NCBI GenBank assembly: GCA_035555595.1
Contig: DATMGK010000037.1
Span: forward strand, 26,118-90,117
DNA: 64,000 nucleotides
Source: Croceibacterium_A sp035555595
GTDB lineage: Bacteria > Pseudomonadota > Alphaproteobacteria > Sphingomonadales > Sphingomonadaceae
Direction: 5' to 3'
The notes below the pieces were generated by a model. It was not told where the DNA came from and did not search any database. It was given only the letters and a program-made list of their open reading frames with translations. Of this stretch, positions 36,646 through 45,627 are shown in pieces; the first letter of the stretch is position 1, and every line of letters starts with the position of its first letter. The translations under genes were made by a program, and so were the position numbers.

Positions 36646-37691
36646 AGCAAATGACCCGCCTCGTCACGTTTGGTGGCAAGATAGCGCGCATTGTGCGGGT
36701 TGGGCGGCAGGGCGTGCGGCACCCGCTCCGCCACTATCACCCCGGCCGCTTCCAGCGCGGCGACCTTCTCCGGATTGTTGGTCATCAATCGGATCGAAGG
36801 CACGCCCAGCAGTTCCAGCATCCGCGCCGCCACGGGGAAGTCGCGCGCCTCTGCCGGCAGGCCCAGCCGGCGGTTGGCCTCCAGCGTATCGAAACCTTCG
36901 TCCTGCAGGCGATAGGCCCTCAGCTTGTTGACCAGGCCGATGCCTCGCCCTTCCTGCCTCAAGTAGAGCAGCACGCCCCAGCCGCCCTCTTCCGCCTCTC
37001 GCGCCATGGCCGCCAGCGCATGATCGAGCTGCGGCCCGCAATCGCAGCGCAGTGAACCGAGGATGTCCCCCGTAAGGCATTCGGAATGAAGACGGACCAG
37101 CGGCATCCGCTCCGAAGACTGGAGGCCCACCACCAGCGCGACATGTTCGCGCGTATCGTCCGCACTGCGGAACACGACGATTTCCCCCTGCTCGCTGACA
37201 GCCACCGGCAGGCGCGCCCGTGTAGCAACCGCCAGCCGCGAGGGATCGAGAAACGTCGCAAGGTCCTCGGCATCCAGCGCAACCGGCTCGGCCGCAGGCT
37301 CTGGCGCAACGAGGAACGCGGGCAGGATACCGGCGATTCGGGCCAGTTCCATCGCCGCCGCAGCTTCATCACGCCACTCCAGCGTCTCGGCCAGAAACGG
37401 ACCCTTGAGCGGTGCATCGAGATCCAGCGCGGGATCGGCCACCGGCAGCGCGGCGACAAGATCGATCGGTTCGGCCGCCCGGATCAGCACCGGCGCATGA
37501 GGATCGGCCGCCTCCCGCTGATTCGCGAGCCGCAGTGTCGCCGCGCGCGCAGCGGAAATCAGCGCAAGGCCAGACCGCGCCGCGCCGGGTGCCGTCTCGA
37601 TCGGCAACAGCAGAGGCGCCGAACCGATCGCCACCGGCCATCCATGGCGCAGGGCGTCAACCGCCTGAGCCACACGGCGGGAGGGCGACAC
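36642..37691 (-). CDS. ribA: GTP cyclohydrolase II with an extra N-terminal domain
   Basis: 349 residues from the GTG at 37691; another GTG at 37673 is possible. The C-terminal 200 residues are RibA: zinc cysteines near 205, 216 and 218 in C-L-T-G-D-I-L-G-S-L-R-C-D-C, R-Q-E-G-R-G-I-G-L and the M-T-N-N-P-E-K motif. It opens GTP for riboflavin synthesis. The first 150 residues begin like RibB (A-V-D-A-L-R-H-G-W-P-V) but lack the acidic D-D-E-D-R-E-N-E-G-D active-site loop, so this looks like a degenerate DHBP-synthase domain. Confidence 0.9.
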   Translation of the reverse strand: MSPSRRVAQAVDALRHGWPVAIGSAPLLLPIETAPGAARSGLALISAARAATLRLANQREAADPHAPVLIRAAEPIDLVAALPVADPALDLDAPLKGPFLAETLEWRDEAAAAMELARIAGILPAFLVAPEPAAEPVALDAEDLATFLDPSRLAVATRARLPVAVSEQGEIVVFRSADDTREHVALVVGLQSSERMPLVRLHSECLTGDILGSLRCDCGPQLDHALAAMAREAEEGGWGVLLYLRQEGRGIGLVNKLRAYRLQDEGFDTLEANRRLGLPAEARDFPVAARMLELLGVPSIRLMTNNPEKVAALEAAGVIVAERVPHALPPNPHNARYLATKRDEAGHLL

Positions 37692-37708
37692 GGAAGGCGT
37701 ACCCGTGC

Positions 37709-38500
37709 TCAGAGCGAAAGCTCCGTCACCAGCGGCACATGATCCGAAGGCTGTTCCCACCGGCGCGTTTCTTCCACGAAGCGATGCGCCCGCGATTGTG
37801 CAGCCACTTCGGGCGAGGCCCAGACATGGTCCAGCCGCCGCCCCTGATCCTTCTGCCGCCAGTATGAACGGTAGCTCCACCAGGAATAGTTTCGTTCCGG
37901 CGCGGGGATATGCTTGCGGCCCAGATCCACCCAGCCATGAGCATCGCGGAAACGGCCCAGCGCTTCGACCTCCACGGGCGTATGGCTGACCACTTTCAGC
38001 AAGGCCTTGTGATCGTAGACGTCGCATTCCAGCGGAGCGATGTTGAAATCGCCGACGATCATGGTCGGCCGGTCCAGCGCGTCCGCCCAGCGGGTCATCC
38101 GGCCCAGAAAGTCCAGCTTCTGGCCGAACTTCAGATTCAGCTCTCTATCGGGAATGTCACCACCTGCGGGGATATAGACATTCTCAAGGATCAGGCCCTG
38201 CCCTTCACCCAGCAGCTCCACACCCACGTGGCGCGCCTCGCCGTTATCCTGCCAGTCGTGCTTCGAAAAATCGCGCAAGGGAATGCGGCTGACTGTGGCC
38301 ACGCCGTGATAGCCCTTCTGGCCATGCACCGCGCGATGGACATACCCCATCGCTTCGAACGCGGCATGGGGGAACTGCTCCTCACGGCACTTGATTTCCT
38401 GCAGGCACAGCACATCGGGCTGCTCCTGCTCCAGAAAGCGCGTGACCTGATCGATACGCAGGCGGACGGAATTGATGTTCCAGGTGGCGATAGAGACCAT
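37709..38500 (-). CDS. xth: Exodeoxyribonuclease III
   Basis: 263 residues from the ATG at 38500. Endonuclease/exonuclease/phosphatase fold with A-T-W-N-I-N-S at 5-11, metal-binding Glu in L-Q-E-I-K near 34, Y-I-P-A-G near 109, G-D-F-N-I-A-P near 149 and S-D-H-V-P near 255. Acts on abasic sites and 3' blocked ends in base-excision repair. The frame is open 13 codons further up, without conserved residues. ribA follows after 17 nt. Confidence 0.95.
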   Translation of the reverse strand: MVSIATWNINSVRLRIDQVTRFLEQEQPDVLCLQEIKCREEQFPHAAFEAMGYVHRAVHGQKGYHGVATVSRIPLRDFSKHDWQDNGEARHVGVELLGEGQGLILENVYIPAGGDIPDRELNLKFGQKLDFLGRMTRWADALDRPTMIVGDFNIAPLECDVYDHKALLKVVSHTPVEVEALGRFRDAHGWVDLGRKHIPAPERNYSWWSYRSYWRQKDQGRRLDHVWASPEVAAQSRAHRFVEETRRWEQPSDHVPLVTELSL

Positions 38501-38580
38501 GGCGGGGGGATAGATAGGGAGCGTGGGCGCGGCAAGCACGCGGGCGCGCCTCTTTTTGATCAGACCCTCGCACTGGGCAC

Positions 38581-38618
38581 AAAAAACCCCCGTCGCGGGG
38601 GCATTGCGACGGGGGTTT
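38581..38618 (-). terminator. Rho-independent terminator (reads left, after lolA)
   Basis: A 13-nt stem, AAACCCCCGTCGC (38584-38596) with GCGACGGGGGTTT (38606-38618), ends on the minus strand in six T residues. It is the end of the lolA transcript, leaving a long 170-nt untranslated tail, or of a separate short RNA arising in that tail. Confidence 0.85.
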
Positions 38619-38711
38619 CGTTTGAGCGTTCGTCACGCTTGTCCGGCGGCGTCTCTCGCGAGGCAGGGCAACAGGGGGGAAACCCGCCTCTCGCCACCGA
38701 ACGATCAAATT

Positions 38712-38774
38712 CTACGAATGCTCTGCTTTCTGGTAAATGAATGCCTTCTGCGACTGGTCGCAAGCGGCAGTCAT
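38712..38774 (-). CDS. Possible 20-residue peptide in the lolA 3' region
   Basis: An ATG at 38774, 16 nt after the lolA stop, opens a 20-codon frame ending in TAG. The product has a C-D-Q-S-Q-K-A-F-I-Y-Q-K core, unlike shadow ORFs in this GC-rich genome because it uses AT-rich codons. The preceding GGCGGGCGAA is a weak ribosome site. Speculative. Confidence 0.25.
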   Translation of the reverse strand: MTAACDQSQKAFIYQKAEHS

Positions 38775-38790
38775 TTCGCCCGCCAGCCGT

Positions 38791-39456
38791 TCAGCGCGGG
38801 CGACGGGTGGTGCGGCGCGGGTCGCGATAAGTGAACGTGCTGTCTGGAACGGACACGCCATAACGATGGTTTGAAAGCCGCACGGTGGTGCGCTTGTTCT
38901 GCGCGTCCAGCGCGACCCAGCTTGCCAGCTTCAACCCGCCGGGGGCGGCGCTGTCGCGCGTGAAGATCATCGTGAAAACGCCGTATTCGGGCTTGCTGGT
39001 ATCCTTGACCTCCACGCTGACCACGTTGGGGTTGGAGGTGGGCATCAGCTTGCCATAACGCTTCACATCCCGGCGCGGATCGAGCAGCGCGCCCAGCGGC
39101 GAATTGCCGATGGGCCAGGATTCAAGCTGATTCACCTGATAGTCGATCAGGGTCAGCCGGCTGCCGTTCGACACTACCAGCATCTTGGCCGAAGGTTCAT
39201 ATTCAAACCGGACGCGACCCGGCTGCTTCATGGTGATCGTACCACCGATGCTCTGCCCGTTGCGATCGGTCTGGACGAAATCCGCCTTCATGGTGGTGAT
39301 GCCGCGCAGCGCGGCAACCACTTCGTCCAGCCGATCCGCCCGCTGGGCGGCAGCAGGCACCGCCGGGATCATGATCGCTGCGGGCAGTGCAACGGCAAGC
39401 GCGCCGCCAAGGGCGACGCGCAGCGAAACGGACGAAAGTTTGTGCAAGATGGTCAT
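38791..39456 (-). CDS. lolA: LolA-family outer-membrane lipoprotein carrier protein
   Basis: 221 residues. Long signal peptide ending at P-A-A-A-Q (residue about 38), then the half-barrel: M-K-A-D-F-V-Q-T near 56, P-G-R-V-R-F-E-Y-E-P near 79, and S-N-G-S-R-L-T-L-I-D near 96. Carries lipoproteins through the periplasm from LolCDE to the outer membrane. Ends in a basic R-R-T-T-R-R-P-R tail. Single gene with a terminator about 170 nt downstream. Confidence 0.88.
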   Translation of the reverse strand: MTILHKLSSVSLRVALGGALAVALPAAIMIPAVPAAAQRADRLDEVVAALRGITTMKADFVQTDRNGQSIGGTITMKQPGRVRFEYEPSAKMLVVSNGSRLTLIDYQVNQLESWPIGNSPLGALLDPRRDVKRYGKLMPTSNPNVVSVEVKDTSKPEYGVFTMIFTRDSAAPGGLKLASWVALDAQNKRTTVRLSNHRYGVSVPDSTFTYRDPRRTTRRPR

Positions 39457-39531
39457 GCTCCCGCCACTAGGTACGGGGCATTGAACAGGTTGTGAACCCG
39501 CAGGTTCCGAAGATCAGGCAAGCCTGCTGGC

Positions 39532-39699
39532 TTACTTGATCTTGCCTTCCTTGAACTCGACGTGCTTCTTCGCAACCGGATCGTACTTGCGGAAGGTCAG
39601 CTTCTCGGTCTGGTTACGCGGGTTCTTCTTGGTAACGTAGAAGAAGCCGGTATCGGCAGTCGAGTTCAGCCGGATCTTGATCGTAGCGGGCTTCGCCAT
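39532..39699 (-). CDS. rpmG: 50S ribosomal protein L33
   Basis: 55 residues, the exact usual size. M-A-K-P-A-T-I-K-I-R-L opening, T-G-F-F-Y-V-T-K-K-N-P-R-N, and ending V-E-F-K-E-G-K-I-K: the cysteine-free (non-zinc) L33 of proteobacteria. Stands alone with 75 nt to lolA downstream on the same strand. Confidence 0.96.
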   Translation of the reverse strand: MAKPATIKIRLNSTADTGFFYVTKKNPRNQTEKLTFRKYDPVAKKHVEFKEGKIK

Positions 39700-39837
39700 G
39701 GCCTGATTCCCAAAATATCAGCAAGGGCGCCCAGATCGGCTCTGGTAGCCCGAAACAACAGAGGCGACGCGCACGGCGCCGCCCATCCGGGCGCGCCTTT
39801 GCGTCCCCACCGTGGAAAAGTCAAGCCGCGAGGCGCT

Positions 39838-40242
39838 TCACCAGTCCACCTTGCCACGCCCGGCCTTCACCGCGCCGCGCGCCTTCTTCGACTTGATGCG
39901 TTGTTCCTTGCCCACGCGGTTCACACGGCTTTTCGCGCGTTTCTTCGGTTCGGCCAGCGCCTGTTCGATAAGTTCGGCCAGCCGCGCCCGCGCATCCTCC
40001 CGATTCGCTTCCTGCGTGCGAAACCGGCGCGCGGCGATTACGATCTCTCCCCGTGCCGTCATCCGGCTGCCGGCAAGCGCCTTCAGGCGATGGAATACTT
40101 CAGGCGTCAGGCGCAGTGCAAAGACGTTCAGCCGTAGTTGCACCGCCGTCGCCACCTTGTTGACGTTCTGCCCGCCCGGCCCGGAAGCAGCGATGAAGCT
40201 CTCCTCCGCAAGCGCCAGCGCGCGGGCGACCGTCTCATCCAT
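39838..40242 (-). CDS. arfB: Peptidyl-tRNA hydrolase ArfB (YaeJ), ribosome rescue factor
   Basis: 134 residues from the ATG at 40242. G-P-G-G-Q-N-V-N-K at 21-29 is the catalytic GGQ loop shared with release factors. The C-terminus is a lysine/arginine-rich tail (R-I-K-S-K-K-A-R-G-A-V-K-A) that in E. coli enters the empty mRNA channel. It frees ribosomes stalled without a stop codon. Starts 8 nt inside the end of the pseudouridine synthase gene, so coupled to it. Confidence 0.93.
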   Translation of the reverse strand: MDETVARALALAEESFIAASGPGGQNVNKVATAVQLRLNVFALRLTPEVFHRLKALAGSRMTARGEIVIAARRFRTQEANREDARARLAELIEQALAEPKKRAKSRVNRVGKEQRIKSKKARGAVKAGRGKVDW

Positions 40243-40888
40243 CGGCAAAGCCGAGTGCGGTGAAATCAGCGGGCAACGGCGAAACGGCTATCACCGGGGG
40301 CTTCCCCTCTCGCGTGATTTCCAGACCCGCGGCGTGAAGCATGGTGCGCCGCGCACCCTTGCCGTCGCCATAAACCGGATCGCCCAGCAGCGGCAGACCG
40401 ATGCCGCTGGCGGAATGGACGCGAATCTGGTGCGTCCGGCCAGTCTCAGGCCTGAACTCCACCAACGCACGACCACCGGTTTCGCCCACAACCCGCCAAT
40501 GAGTGATGGAAGGTTTGCCCTTGCGCGCCGGGATCATCCGCCAGCCCTTCTCCGCACTGCTGATTTTGCTGAGCGACAGTTCGATCGTGCCTTCGGTCGT
40601 GGTCGGCACACCCGCCAGAATACCGAGGTAGCGCTTGCTTACCTGCTTCGCTTCGAACGCAGCTGAAAACCGCTTCAACGCCTTGGGATTGCGGGCCAGC
40701 AACAGGCAACCGGACGTATCGGTATCCAGCCGGTGAACAGGCATCGGCGCGCGTTGGAAGCCCAGCTTCAGATCATCCAGATGATCTTCCAGCGACGGCC
40801 CGCCGGCGCGGGGCCGTTCTATCGGCAGGCCGCCCGGCTTGTCGATCACCAGAGCTTCGCCGTCTTCGAACAGAATAGGAATGGTCAT
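40235..40888 (-). CDS. RluA-family pseudouridine synthase
   Basis: 217 residues. Catalytic H-R-L-D-T-D-T-S-G at 52-60 with D55 the nucleophile, the second conserved R-P-E-T-G-R-T-H-Q-I-R-V-H near 146, and G-D-P-V-Y-G near 168. No S4 domain, so it fits the short RluA/TruC class acting on rRNA or tRNA; exact target unknown. Lies between the aminotransferase gene and arfB on the minus strand. Confidence 0.9.
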   Translation of the reverse strand: MTIPILFEDGEALVIDKPGGLPIERPRAGGPSLEDHLDDLKLGFQRAPMPVHRLDTDTSGCLLLARNPKALKRFSAAFEAKQVSKRYLGILAGVPTTTEGTIELSLSKISSAEKGWRMIPARKGKPSITHWRVVGETGGRALVEFRPETGRTHQIRVHSASGIGLPLLGDPVYGDGKGARRTMLHAAGLEITREGKPPVIAVSPLPADFTALGFADG

Positions 40889-40937
40889 TCCGGGCGCTTA
40901 GCCCGTCAGAGGCGGCTTGTCGAAGCGCGAACGGACT

Positions 40938-42116
40938 TCAGGCCAGCGCCGCCGCGATTCGCCGCATCGCCTCTTCCAGCACCGCTTCATCCGCAGCGAA
41001 ACTGATGCGGAAACCGTTCTTGCCACCGAACGCACTGGCCGCGACCACCGCCACGCCGTGTTCCAGCAGATGCAGCGCCAGCTTGCTGTCATCCCCGCCG
41101 AAACGATCCATCAGCGGCTTGGCATCGATGAAGCAATAGAACGCCCCGTCGGGCACTGGCGTGGACAGCCCGTCGATGGCGTTCACCGCCGCGACCACCA
41201 GATCGCGCCGCGCCCGGAAACGCTCCCGCCATTCGCCCAGGAAATCCTGCGGGCCTTCGAAAGCGGCCACCGCGGCTGCCTGGCTGACGGCAGCCGGGTT
41301 GCCGCTGGCGTTCGATTGCAGCCGTCCCATCGCCTCTATCAGCCAGTCCGGCCCGGTGGCGACGCCGATGCGGAAGCCCGTCATCGCGTGGCTCTTGGAA
41401 ACGCCGGATACCGTGCAGATGCGATCGGCCAGATCGGGCGCCAGCGCGGCGAGGGTGCTGTGCGGTTCCGATGAATAGTTCAGCGGCGCGTAGATATCGT
41501 CGGACAGGACCAGCACCTGCGGATGCCGCCGCAACACTTCCGCGATCCCGCGCAGCATTGCTTCGGGATAGACCGCTCCGGTGGGATTGCCGGGGCTGTT
41601 CAGCAACAGCCAGTTCGTGCGCGGGGTTATCAGCGCCTCGAACTCGCCCGGATCGAAGCGGAAACCGTGATGCGGGTGGGTGATCAGGGGCACCACTTTG
41701 CCCCCGGCAAAACGCACCATCTGCGGATAGCTGACCCACCATGGGCTGGGCACGATCACCTCGTCCCCCTCGCTCACGGTCGCCGCCAGCGCTTCGAAGA
41801 TCGCCTGCTTCCCGCCGGCGGTCACGATCACCTGCTCCGGCCGGGTATCGATGCCCAGATCGCGGCGGAAATGCAGCGCGGCGGCCTGCTTGAGCCGTAA
41901 CGTGCCGGTGACGGGCGTGTATTTGGTCGCCCCCGCATCCAACGCCGCCTTCGCCGCCTCTATTACATGCGGCGGGGTCGCGAAGTCAGGTTCTCCCACA
42001 GACAGCGAGATGATGTCCTGCCCCACCTCGCGCAGAGCGGTGGCACGGTCGGTCATCGCGGTGGTCGGCGATGCGGCAATACGGCGCAGGGCCGTGCTCA
42101 GATGTTCCTTGCTCAT
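40938..42116 (-). CDS. Class I PLP-dependent aminotransferase (aspartate-type)
   Basis: 392 residues. PLP lysine K241 in S-G-V-S-K-S-H-A-M-T-G-F-R, N177 in S-P-G-N-P-T-G, and S-D-D-I-Y at 205-209, as in the AspAT I-gamma group; R249 supports the cofactor phosphate. Likely an aspartate or related aminotransferase; the precise amino donor is uncertain. ATG overlaps the pabBC stop by 4 nt (42113-42116). Confidence 0.88.
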   Translation of the reverse strand: MSKEHLSTALRRIAASPTTAMTDRATALREVGQDIISLSVGEPDFATPPHVIEAAKAALDAGATKYTPVTGTLRLKQAAALHFRRDLGIDTRPEQVIVTAGGKQAIFEALAATVSEGDEVIVPSPWWVSYPQMVRFAGGKVVPLITHPHHGFRFDPGEFEALITPRTNWLLLNSPGNPTGAVYPEAMLRGIAEVLRRHPQVLVLSDDIYAPLNYSSEPHSTLAALAPDLADRICTVSGVSKSHAMTGFRIGVATGPDWLIEAMGRLQSNASGNPAAVSQAAAVAAFEGPQDFLGEWRERFRARRDLVVAAVNAIDGLSTPVPDGAFYCFIDAKPLMDRFGGDDSKLALHLLEHGVAVVAASAFGGKNGFRISFAADEAVLEEAMRRIAAALA

Positions 42117-43939
42117 GACGCGATCCTCGCTGGCATCAGGCCTCTTAACGCGTTGCCGATGAAAAAACCGTCAGCGAGGTCGGCCAGCGCCAATTCCGCC
42201 TCAACGGCGCGGCTGCTTTCCAGCAGATCGGTCCGCAGCACGCCGGGCAGCAGGCCCAGCGCGACCGGCGGAGTCAGCAGCCTGCCCTCCCGTTCCACGA
42301 ACAGATTGGTGAAACTGCCTTCGGTGACCAGTCCATCCTCGCGCACGAACAGCGCCTCACGCGCGTTTTGGGCCTGCGCGAAGGCCAGTGCCTCTTCATA
42401 AAAGCTGCGGTCGCTGGTCTTGTGGCGCAACCGCCAGTCGCCGGAAACGACCGGCATCGGCAACGCGATGCAGTGCGCCACGCCCTCAATCGGTGCAGGC
42501 AGAGGCGCAGCCTCCAGCGACAGACCCCCGCCGCGCGCAAGCACCAGCCGCAGGCGGGCGGGAGCCTCCAGCTCGAAACACAGCGCCTGAATGCGGTTGC
42601 GCGCCTCGTGCCGGTCAAAAGAAAAGCCCAGTTCCGCCGCGCTATCCTTCATACGGGCGATGTGCCGCTCCAGCAGGGGGATACCATCCTGCGGGTCGAA
42701 TCGCATCGTCTCTATCAGGTCGAACCCGGCGGCTGCCCCGCGCGCGAATCCGCCCTTCACCAGGCATTCGCGCCATTCGGCCATACCGTCGCTATCGGCC
42801 ACAATCGCCCCGCCCACGCCCAGCACGGCGTGATGCCGGTCGTTCTCTCCGGGTGTCAGATGCACCGTGCGAATCGCCACGTTGAAGGCGGCATCGCCAT
42901 TGGCGTCGATCCGGCCGATTGCCCCGCAATAGGGGCCGCGCGCATCGCGCTCCACCTCTCCGATCAGTTCCATCGCGCGAATCTTGGGCGCGCCGGTGAT
43001 CGATCCGCAAGGGAACAAAGCCCGGATCATATCCATCGCACCAAGGCCTGGCTGCAACTGCGCGCAGACGGTCGTCGTCATGGTATGGACGGTGGGATAA
43101 GTCTCGACGTGGAACGGCTGCTCCACCCGCACCGATCCGGCCACAGCCACACGGCTCAGATCGTTTCGCATCAGGTCGACGATCATCAGGTTCTCGGCCC
43201 GATCCTTGATCGACGCGGCCAGTTCCTCCGACAAGGCGGCATCCTCTGCCGCATCGCGCCCGCGCGGACGGGTTCCTTTCATCGGCTTGCAGCGCGCAGC
43301 ATCGCCTTTCAGGCTGAAGAACAGCTCCGGGCTGAAACTCAGCAACCAGTGCGACCCATCGAAGATCAGCCCGCCATAACCGGCGTTGGCGGCAGGGCGG
43401 ATCGCGGCATAGATGGCCAGCGGATCGCCATTCGCCGCGCCGCCCAGCGGCATCGTCAGATTGGCCTGATAGATGTCCCCCGCATGGATCGCCTCCTGCA
43501 AGGCATCGAACGCGGCGAGATAGGCGCCGGTCGAAATCTGCGGGTCCAGCGGGCCAATGCTGGCCGGACCGGGTGCTTTCGCAGCCAGCCACTGCGGCAC
43601 CTCGGCGGCAGGGATGCGGGTGACGTTATCGAACAGGCCGAACCACAGCAGCGGGCCATCCGCGCCGCTGCGCGCATCGGCCAACGGGGCCAGTTTAGGC
43701 TCCAGCGCCAGCCCGGCCTCATAGGCGAGATAACCGGCCAGCGTTCCACCCGTGGCCCGGCGGGCGGCATCCGCCGCTTCCAGCACCGTCACGACCTCTT
43801 CCGGACGGCGGGCGACGAAAACTTCGCGTGGGTTCTCGAACAGCCGGGCATCGCTCGCACCCTGTGCGCGCGCATCATCGAGCAGGACGAAGGGTTCGGC
43901 TGCGGCCATCTCCCGCGCTCTAGCCGCAAATCGGCGCAT
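42113..43939 (-). CDS. pabBC: Fused aminodeoxychorismate synthase component I and 4-amino-4-deoxychorismate lyase
   Basis: About 608 residues. The first 350 are PabB, a chorismate-binding aminase with G-D-I-Y-Q-A-N-L-T, K-P-M-K-G-T-R-P-R-G, D-L-M-R-N-D-L-S-R-V and F-P-C-G-S-I-T-G-A-P-K-I. The last 240 are PabC, a PLP lyase with the lysine in R-H-K-T-S-D-R and V-T-E-G-S-F-T-N-L-F. Together they turn chorismate and ammonia into p-aminobenzoate for folate. The glutaminase PabA is not here. ATGs at 43939 and 43909 are both plausible starts. Confidence 0.93.
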   Translation of the reverse strand: MRRFAARAREMAAAEPFVLLDDARAQGASDARLFENPREVFVARRPEEVVTVLEAADAARRATGGTLAGYLAYEAGLALEPKLAPLADARSGADGPLLWFGLFDNVTRIPAAEVPQWLAAKAPGPASIGPLDPQISTGAYLAAFDALQEAIHAGDIYQANLTMPLGGAANGDPLAIYAAIRPAANAGYGGLIFDGSHWLLSFSPELFFSLKGDAARCKPMKGTRPRGRDAAEDAALSEELAASIKDRAENLMIVDLMRNDLSRVAVAGSVRVEQPFHVETYPTVHTMTTTVCAQLQPGLGAMDMIRALFPCGSITGAPKIRAMELIGEVERDARGPYCGAIGRIDANGDAAFNVAIRTVHLTPGENDRHHAVLGVGGAIVADSDGMAEWRECLVKGGFARGAAAGFDLIETMRFDPQDGIPLLERHIARMKDSAAELGFSFDRHEARNRIQALCFELEAPARLRLVLARGGGLSLEAAPLPAPIEGVAHCIALPMPVVSGDWRLRHKTSDRSFYEEALAFAQAQNAREALFVREDGLVTEGSFTNLFVEREGRLLTPPVALGLLPGVLRTDLLESSRAVEAELALADLADGFFIGNALRGLMPARIAS

Positions 43940-44007
43940 GTCTATCGCTTGACCGCGCGGCGAACCCTCGGGCAGACGAACCGGGGGTCCGAGATTGTGG
44001 AGTTGAG

Positions 44008-45582
44008 ATGACGTCGATCTTCCTGGGACTGGGTGCCAATGGTGAGCGGCAAGTGCTCGAACTCTCGCGGGCCAATCGCCACGGGCTGATCGCCGGGGCG
44101 ACCGGCACCGGCAAGACCGTGACCTTGCAGGGGCTGGCGGAAGATTTTTCCGCCGCCGGGGTGCCGGTGTTCCTGGCCGACGTGAAAGGCGACCTGTCGG
44201 GCGTCTGCATGGCAGGGTCGCCCACATTCAAGAACGCCGACAAGCTGGAAGCGCGGGCGAAAGAGATCGGCCTCGAAAACTATACCTACGCCGATAACCC
44301 GGCGGTTTTCTGGGATCTCTATGGCGAACAGGGCCATCCGATCCGCACCACGGTTTCGGAAATGGGGCCGCTGCTGCTGGCCCGCCTGCTGGATCTGAAC
44401 GAAACGCAGGAAGGCGTGCTCAACATCGTATTCCGGCACGCGGATGACGAAGGGCTGCTGCTGCTCGATCTTCCCGACCTGCAATCCATGCTGGCCTATA
44501 CGGCGGAAAACGCCGGTGCGCTGACCACCAAATACGGCAACGTCACCAAGGCCACGATCGGCACGATCCAGCGCCAGTTGCTGACTCTGGAAAGCCAGGG
44601 TGGCGCGCAATTCTTCGGCGAGCCAGCGCTGGAAATAGAGGATTTCATCCGCACCGACGATCAGGGGCGCGGGATCATCAATATTCTCGCCGCCGACAAG
44701 CTGATGCGCAGCCCTAAGCTCTACGCCACCTTCCTGCTGTGGCTGCTGGCTGAAATGTTCGAGGTGATGCCCGAAGTCGGCGATCCCGATAAACCGAAGC
44801 TGGTGTTCTTCTTCGACGAGGCGCACCTGCTGTTCGACGATGCGCCCAAGGCTTTGCAGGACAAGATCGAGCAGGTTGTCCGCCTGATCCGTTCCAAGGG
44901 CGTAGGCGTCTATTTCGTCACCCAGAATCCGATCGACGTGCCGGAAGAAGTGGCGGGCCAGCTCGGCAACCGGGTACAGCACGCGCTGCGCGCTTTCACC
45001 CCTCGCGACCAGAAAGCGATCAAGGCCGCCGCTGAAACCTTCCGCATCAATCCCGATCTCAACGTCGCCGCCGCGATCACCGAATTGAAAGTGGGTGAGG
45101 CGCTGGTTTCCACCCTGATGGAAGACGGCGCGCCGTCCGTGGTTCAGCGCACGCTGATCAAACCGCCACACAGCCGTTTGGGGCCGGTCACGGAAAAGGA
45201 ACGGGCGATCATCCAGTCGATCAGCCCCTTGGCCGGTAAATACGACACGGCGATCAACCGAGAGAGCGCAGAGGAAGTGCTGGCGCAGAAAGCCGCTGAT
45301 GCCGCAGCCACCGCCGCCGAAGTCGCGGAACAGGGTGAGGAAGAAGTCCGCAAGCGCGAACGAAAGAGCACCAACATCTGGGGCAAGGCCCTCTCCCGCG
45401 CCACCGGTGCGGCGACGAGTTCGGGCGCCGCTATCGCGGCGGGGGCAATCACCGGCCGCAAATCCCGCGCGAACCCGGCCAAGACCGCGCTAAGCTCCGG
45501 CCTTGGTTCGCTCGCGACCGATATTGCCGGGCCATTGGCCGGGCGCTTCGTCCGCAACATCATCGGCGGGTTGATGCGCTAA
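44008..45582 (+). CDS. HerA-like ATPase (DUF853, YjgR type)
   Basis: 524 residues. FtsK/HerA-type P-loop ATPase with Walker A G-A-T-G-T-G-K-T at 30-37, Walker B L-V-F-F-F-D-E-A-H near 266, and the downstream V-T-Q-N-P sensor. This is the DUF853 family; a role as a hexameric DNA translocase or helicase is likely but unproven. The C-terminal 100 residues are low-complexity, rich in A, G, R and T, possibly helical. Divergent from pabBC. Confidence 0.85.
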   Translation: MTSIFLGLGANGERQVLELSRANRHGLIAGATGTGKTVTLQGLAEDFSAAGVPVFLADVKGDLSGVCMAGSPTFKNADKLEARAKEIGLENYTYADNPAVFWDLYGEQGHPIRTTVSEMGPLLLARLLDLNETQEGVLNIVFRHADDEGLLLLDLPDLQSMLAYTAENAGALTTKYGNVTKATIGTIQRQLLTLESQGGAQFFGEPALEIEDFIRTDDQGRGIINILAADKLMRSPKLYATFLLWLLAEMFEVMPEVGDPDKPKLVFFFDEAHLLFDDAPKALQDKIEQVVRLIRSKGVGVYFVTQNPIDVPEEVAGQLGNRVQHALRAFTPRDQKAIKAAAETFRINPDLNVAAAITELKVGEALVSTLMEDGAPSVVQRTLIKPPHSRLGPVTEKERAIIQSISPLAGKYDTAINRESAEEVLAQKAADAAATAAEVAEQGEEEVRKRERKSTNIWGKALSRATGAATSSGAAIAAGAITGRKSRANPAKTALSSGLGSLATDIAGPLAGRFVRNIIGGLMR

Positions 45583-45590
45583 GGCAGCTT

Positions 45591-45617
45591 GGCCCTCTCC
45601 CGGTATGGGAGAGGGCC
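45591..45617. terminator. Perfect palindromic hairpin between converging herA-like and cdc48-like genes
   Basis: GGCCCTCTCCC (45591-45601) and GGGAGAGGGCC (45607-45617) form an 11-bp stem with loop GGTAT, 8 nt after one stop and 10 nt before the other. No T-tract. Symmetric, so usable by both genes. Confidence 0.65.
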
Positions 45618-45627
45618 GATCACGTCC

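Noticed and set aside
38584..38618. REP element instead of terminator near xth
   Set aside because: The minus-strand T6 run right after the stem makes a terminator the better reading.
42368..44011. 547-codon open frame opposite pabBC
   Set aside because: Antisense shadow; pabBC has clear conserved motifs throughout.
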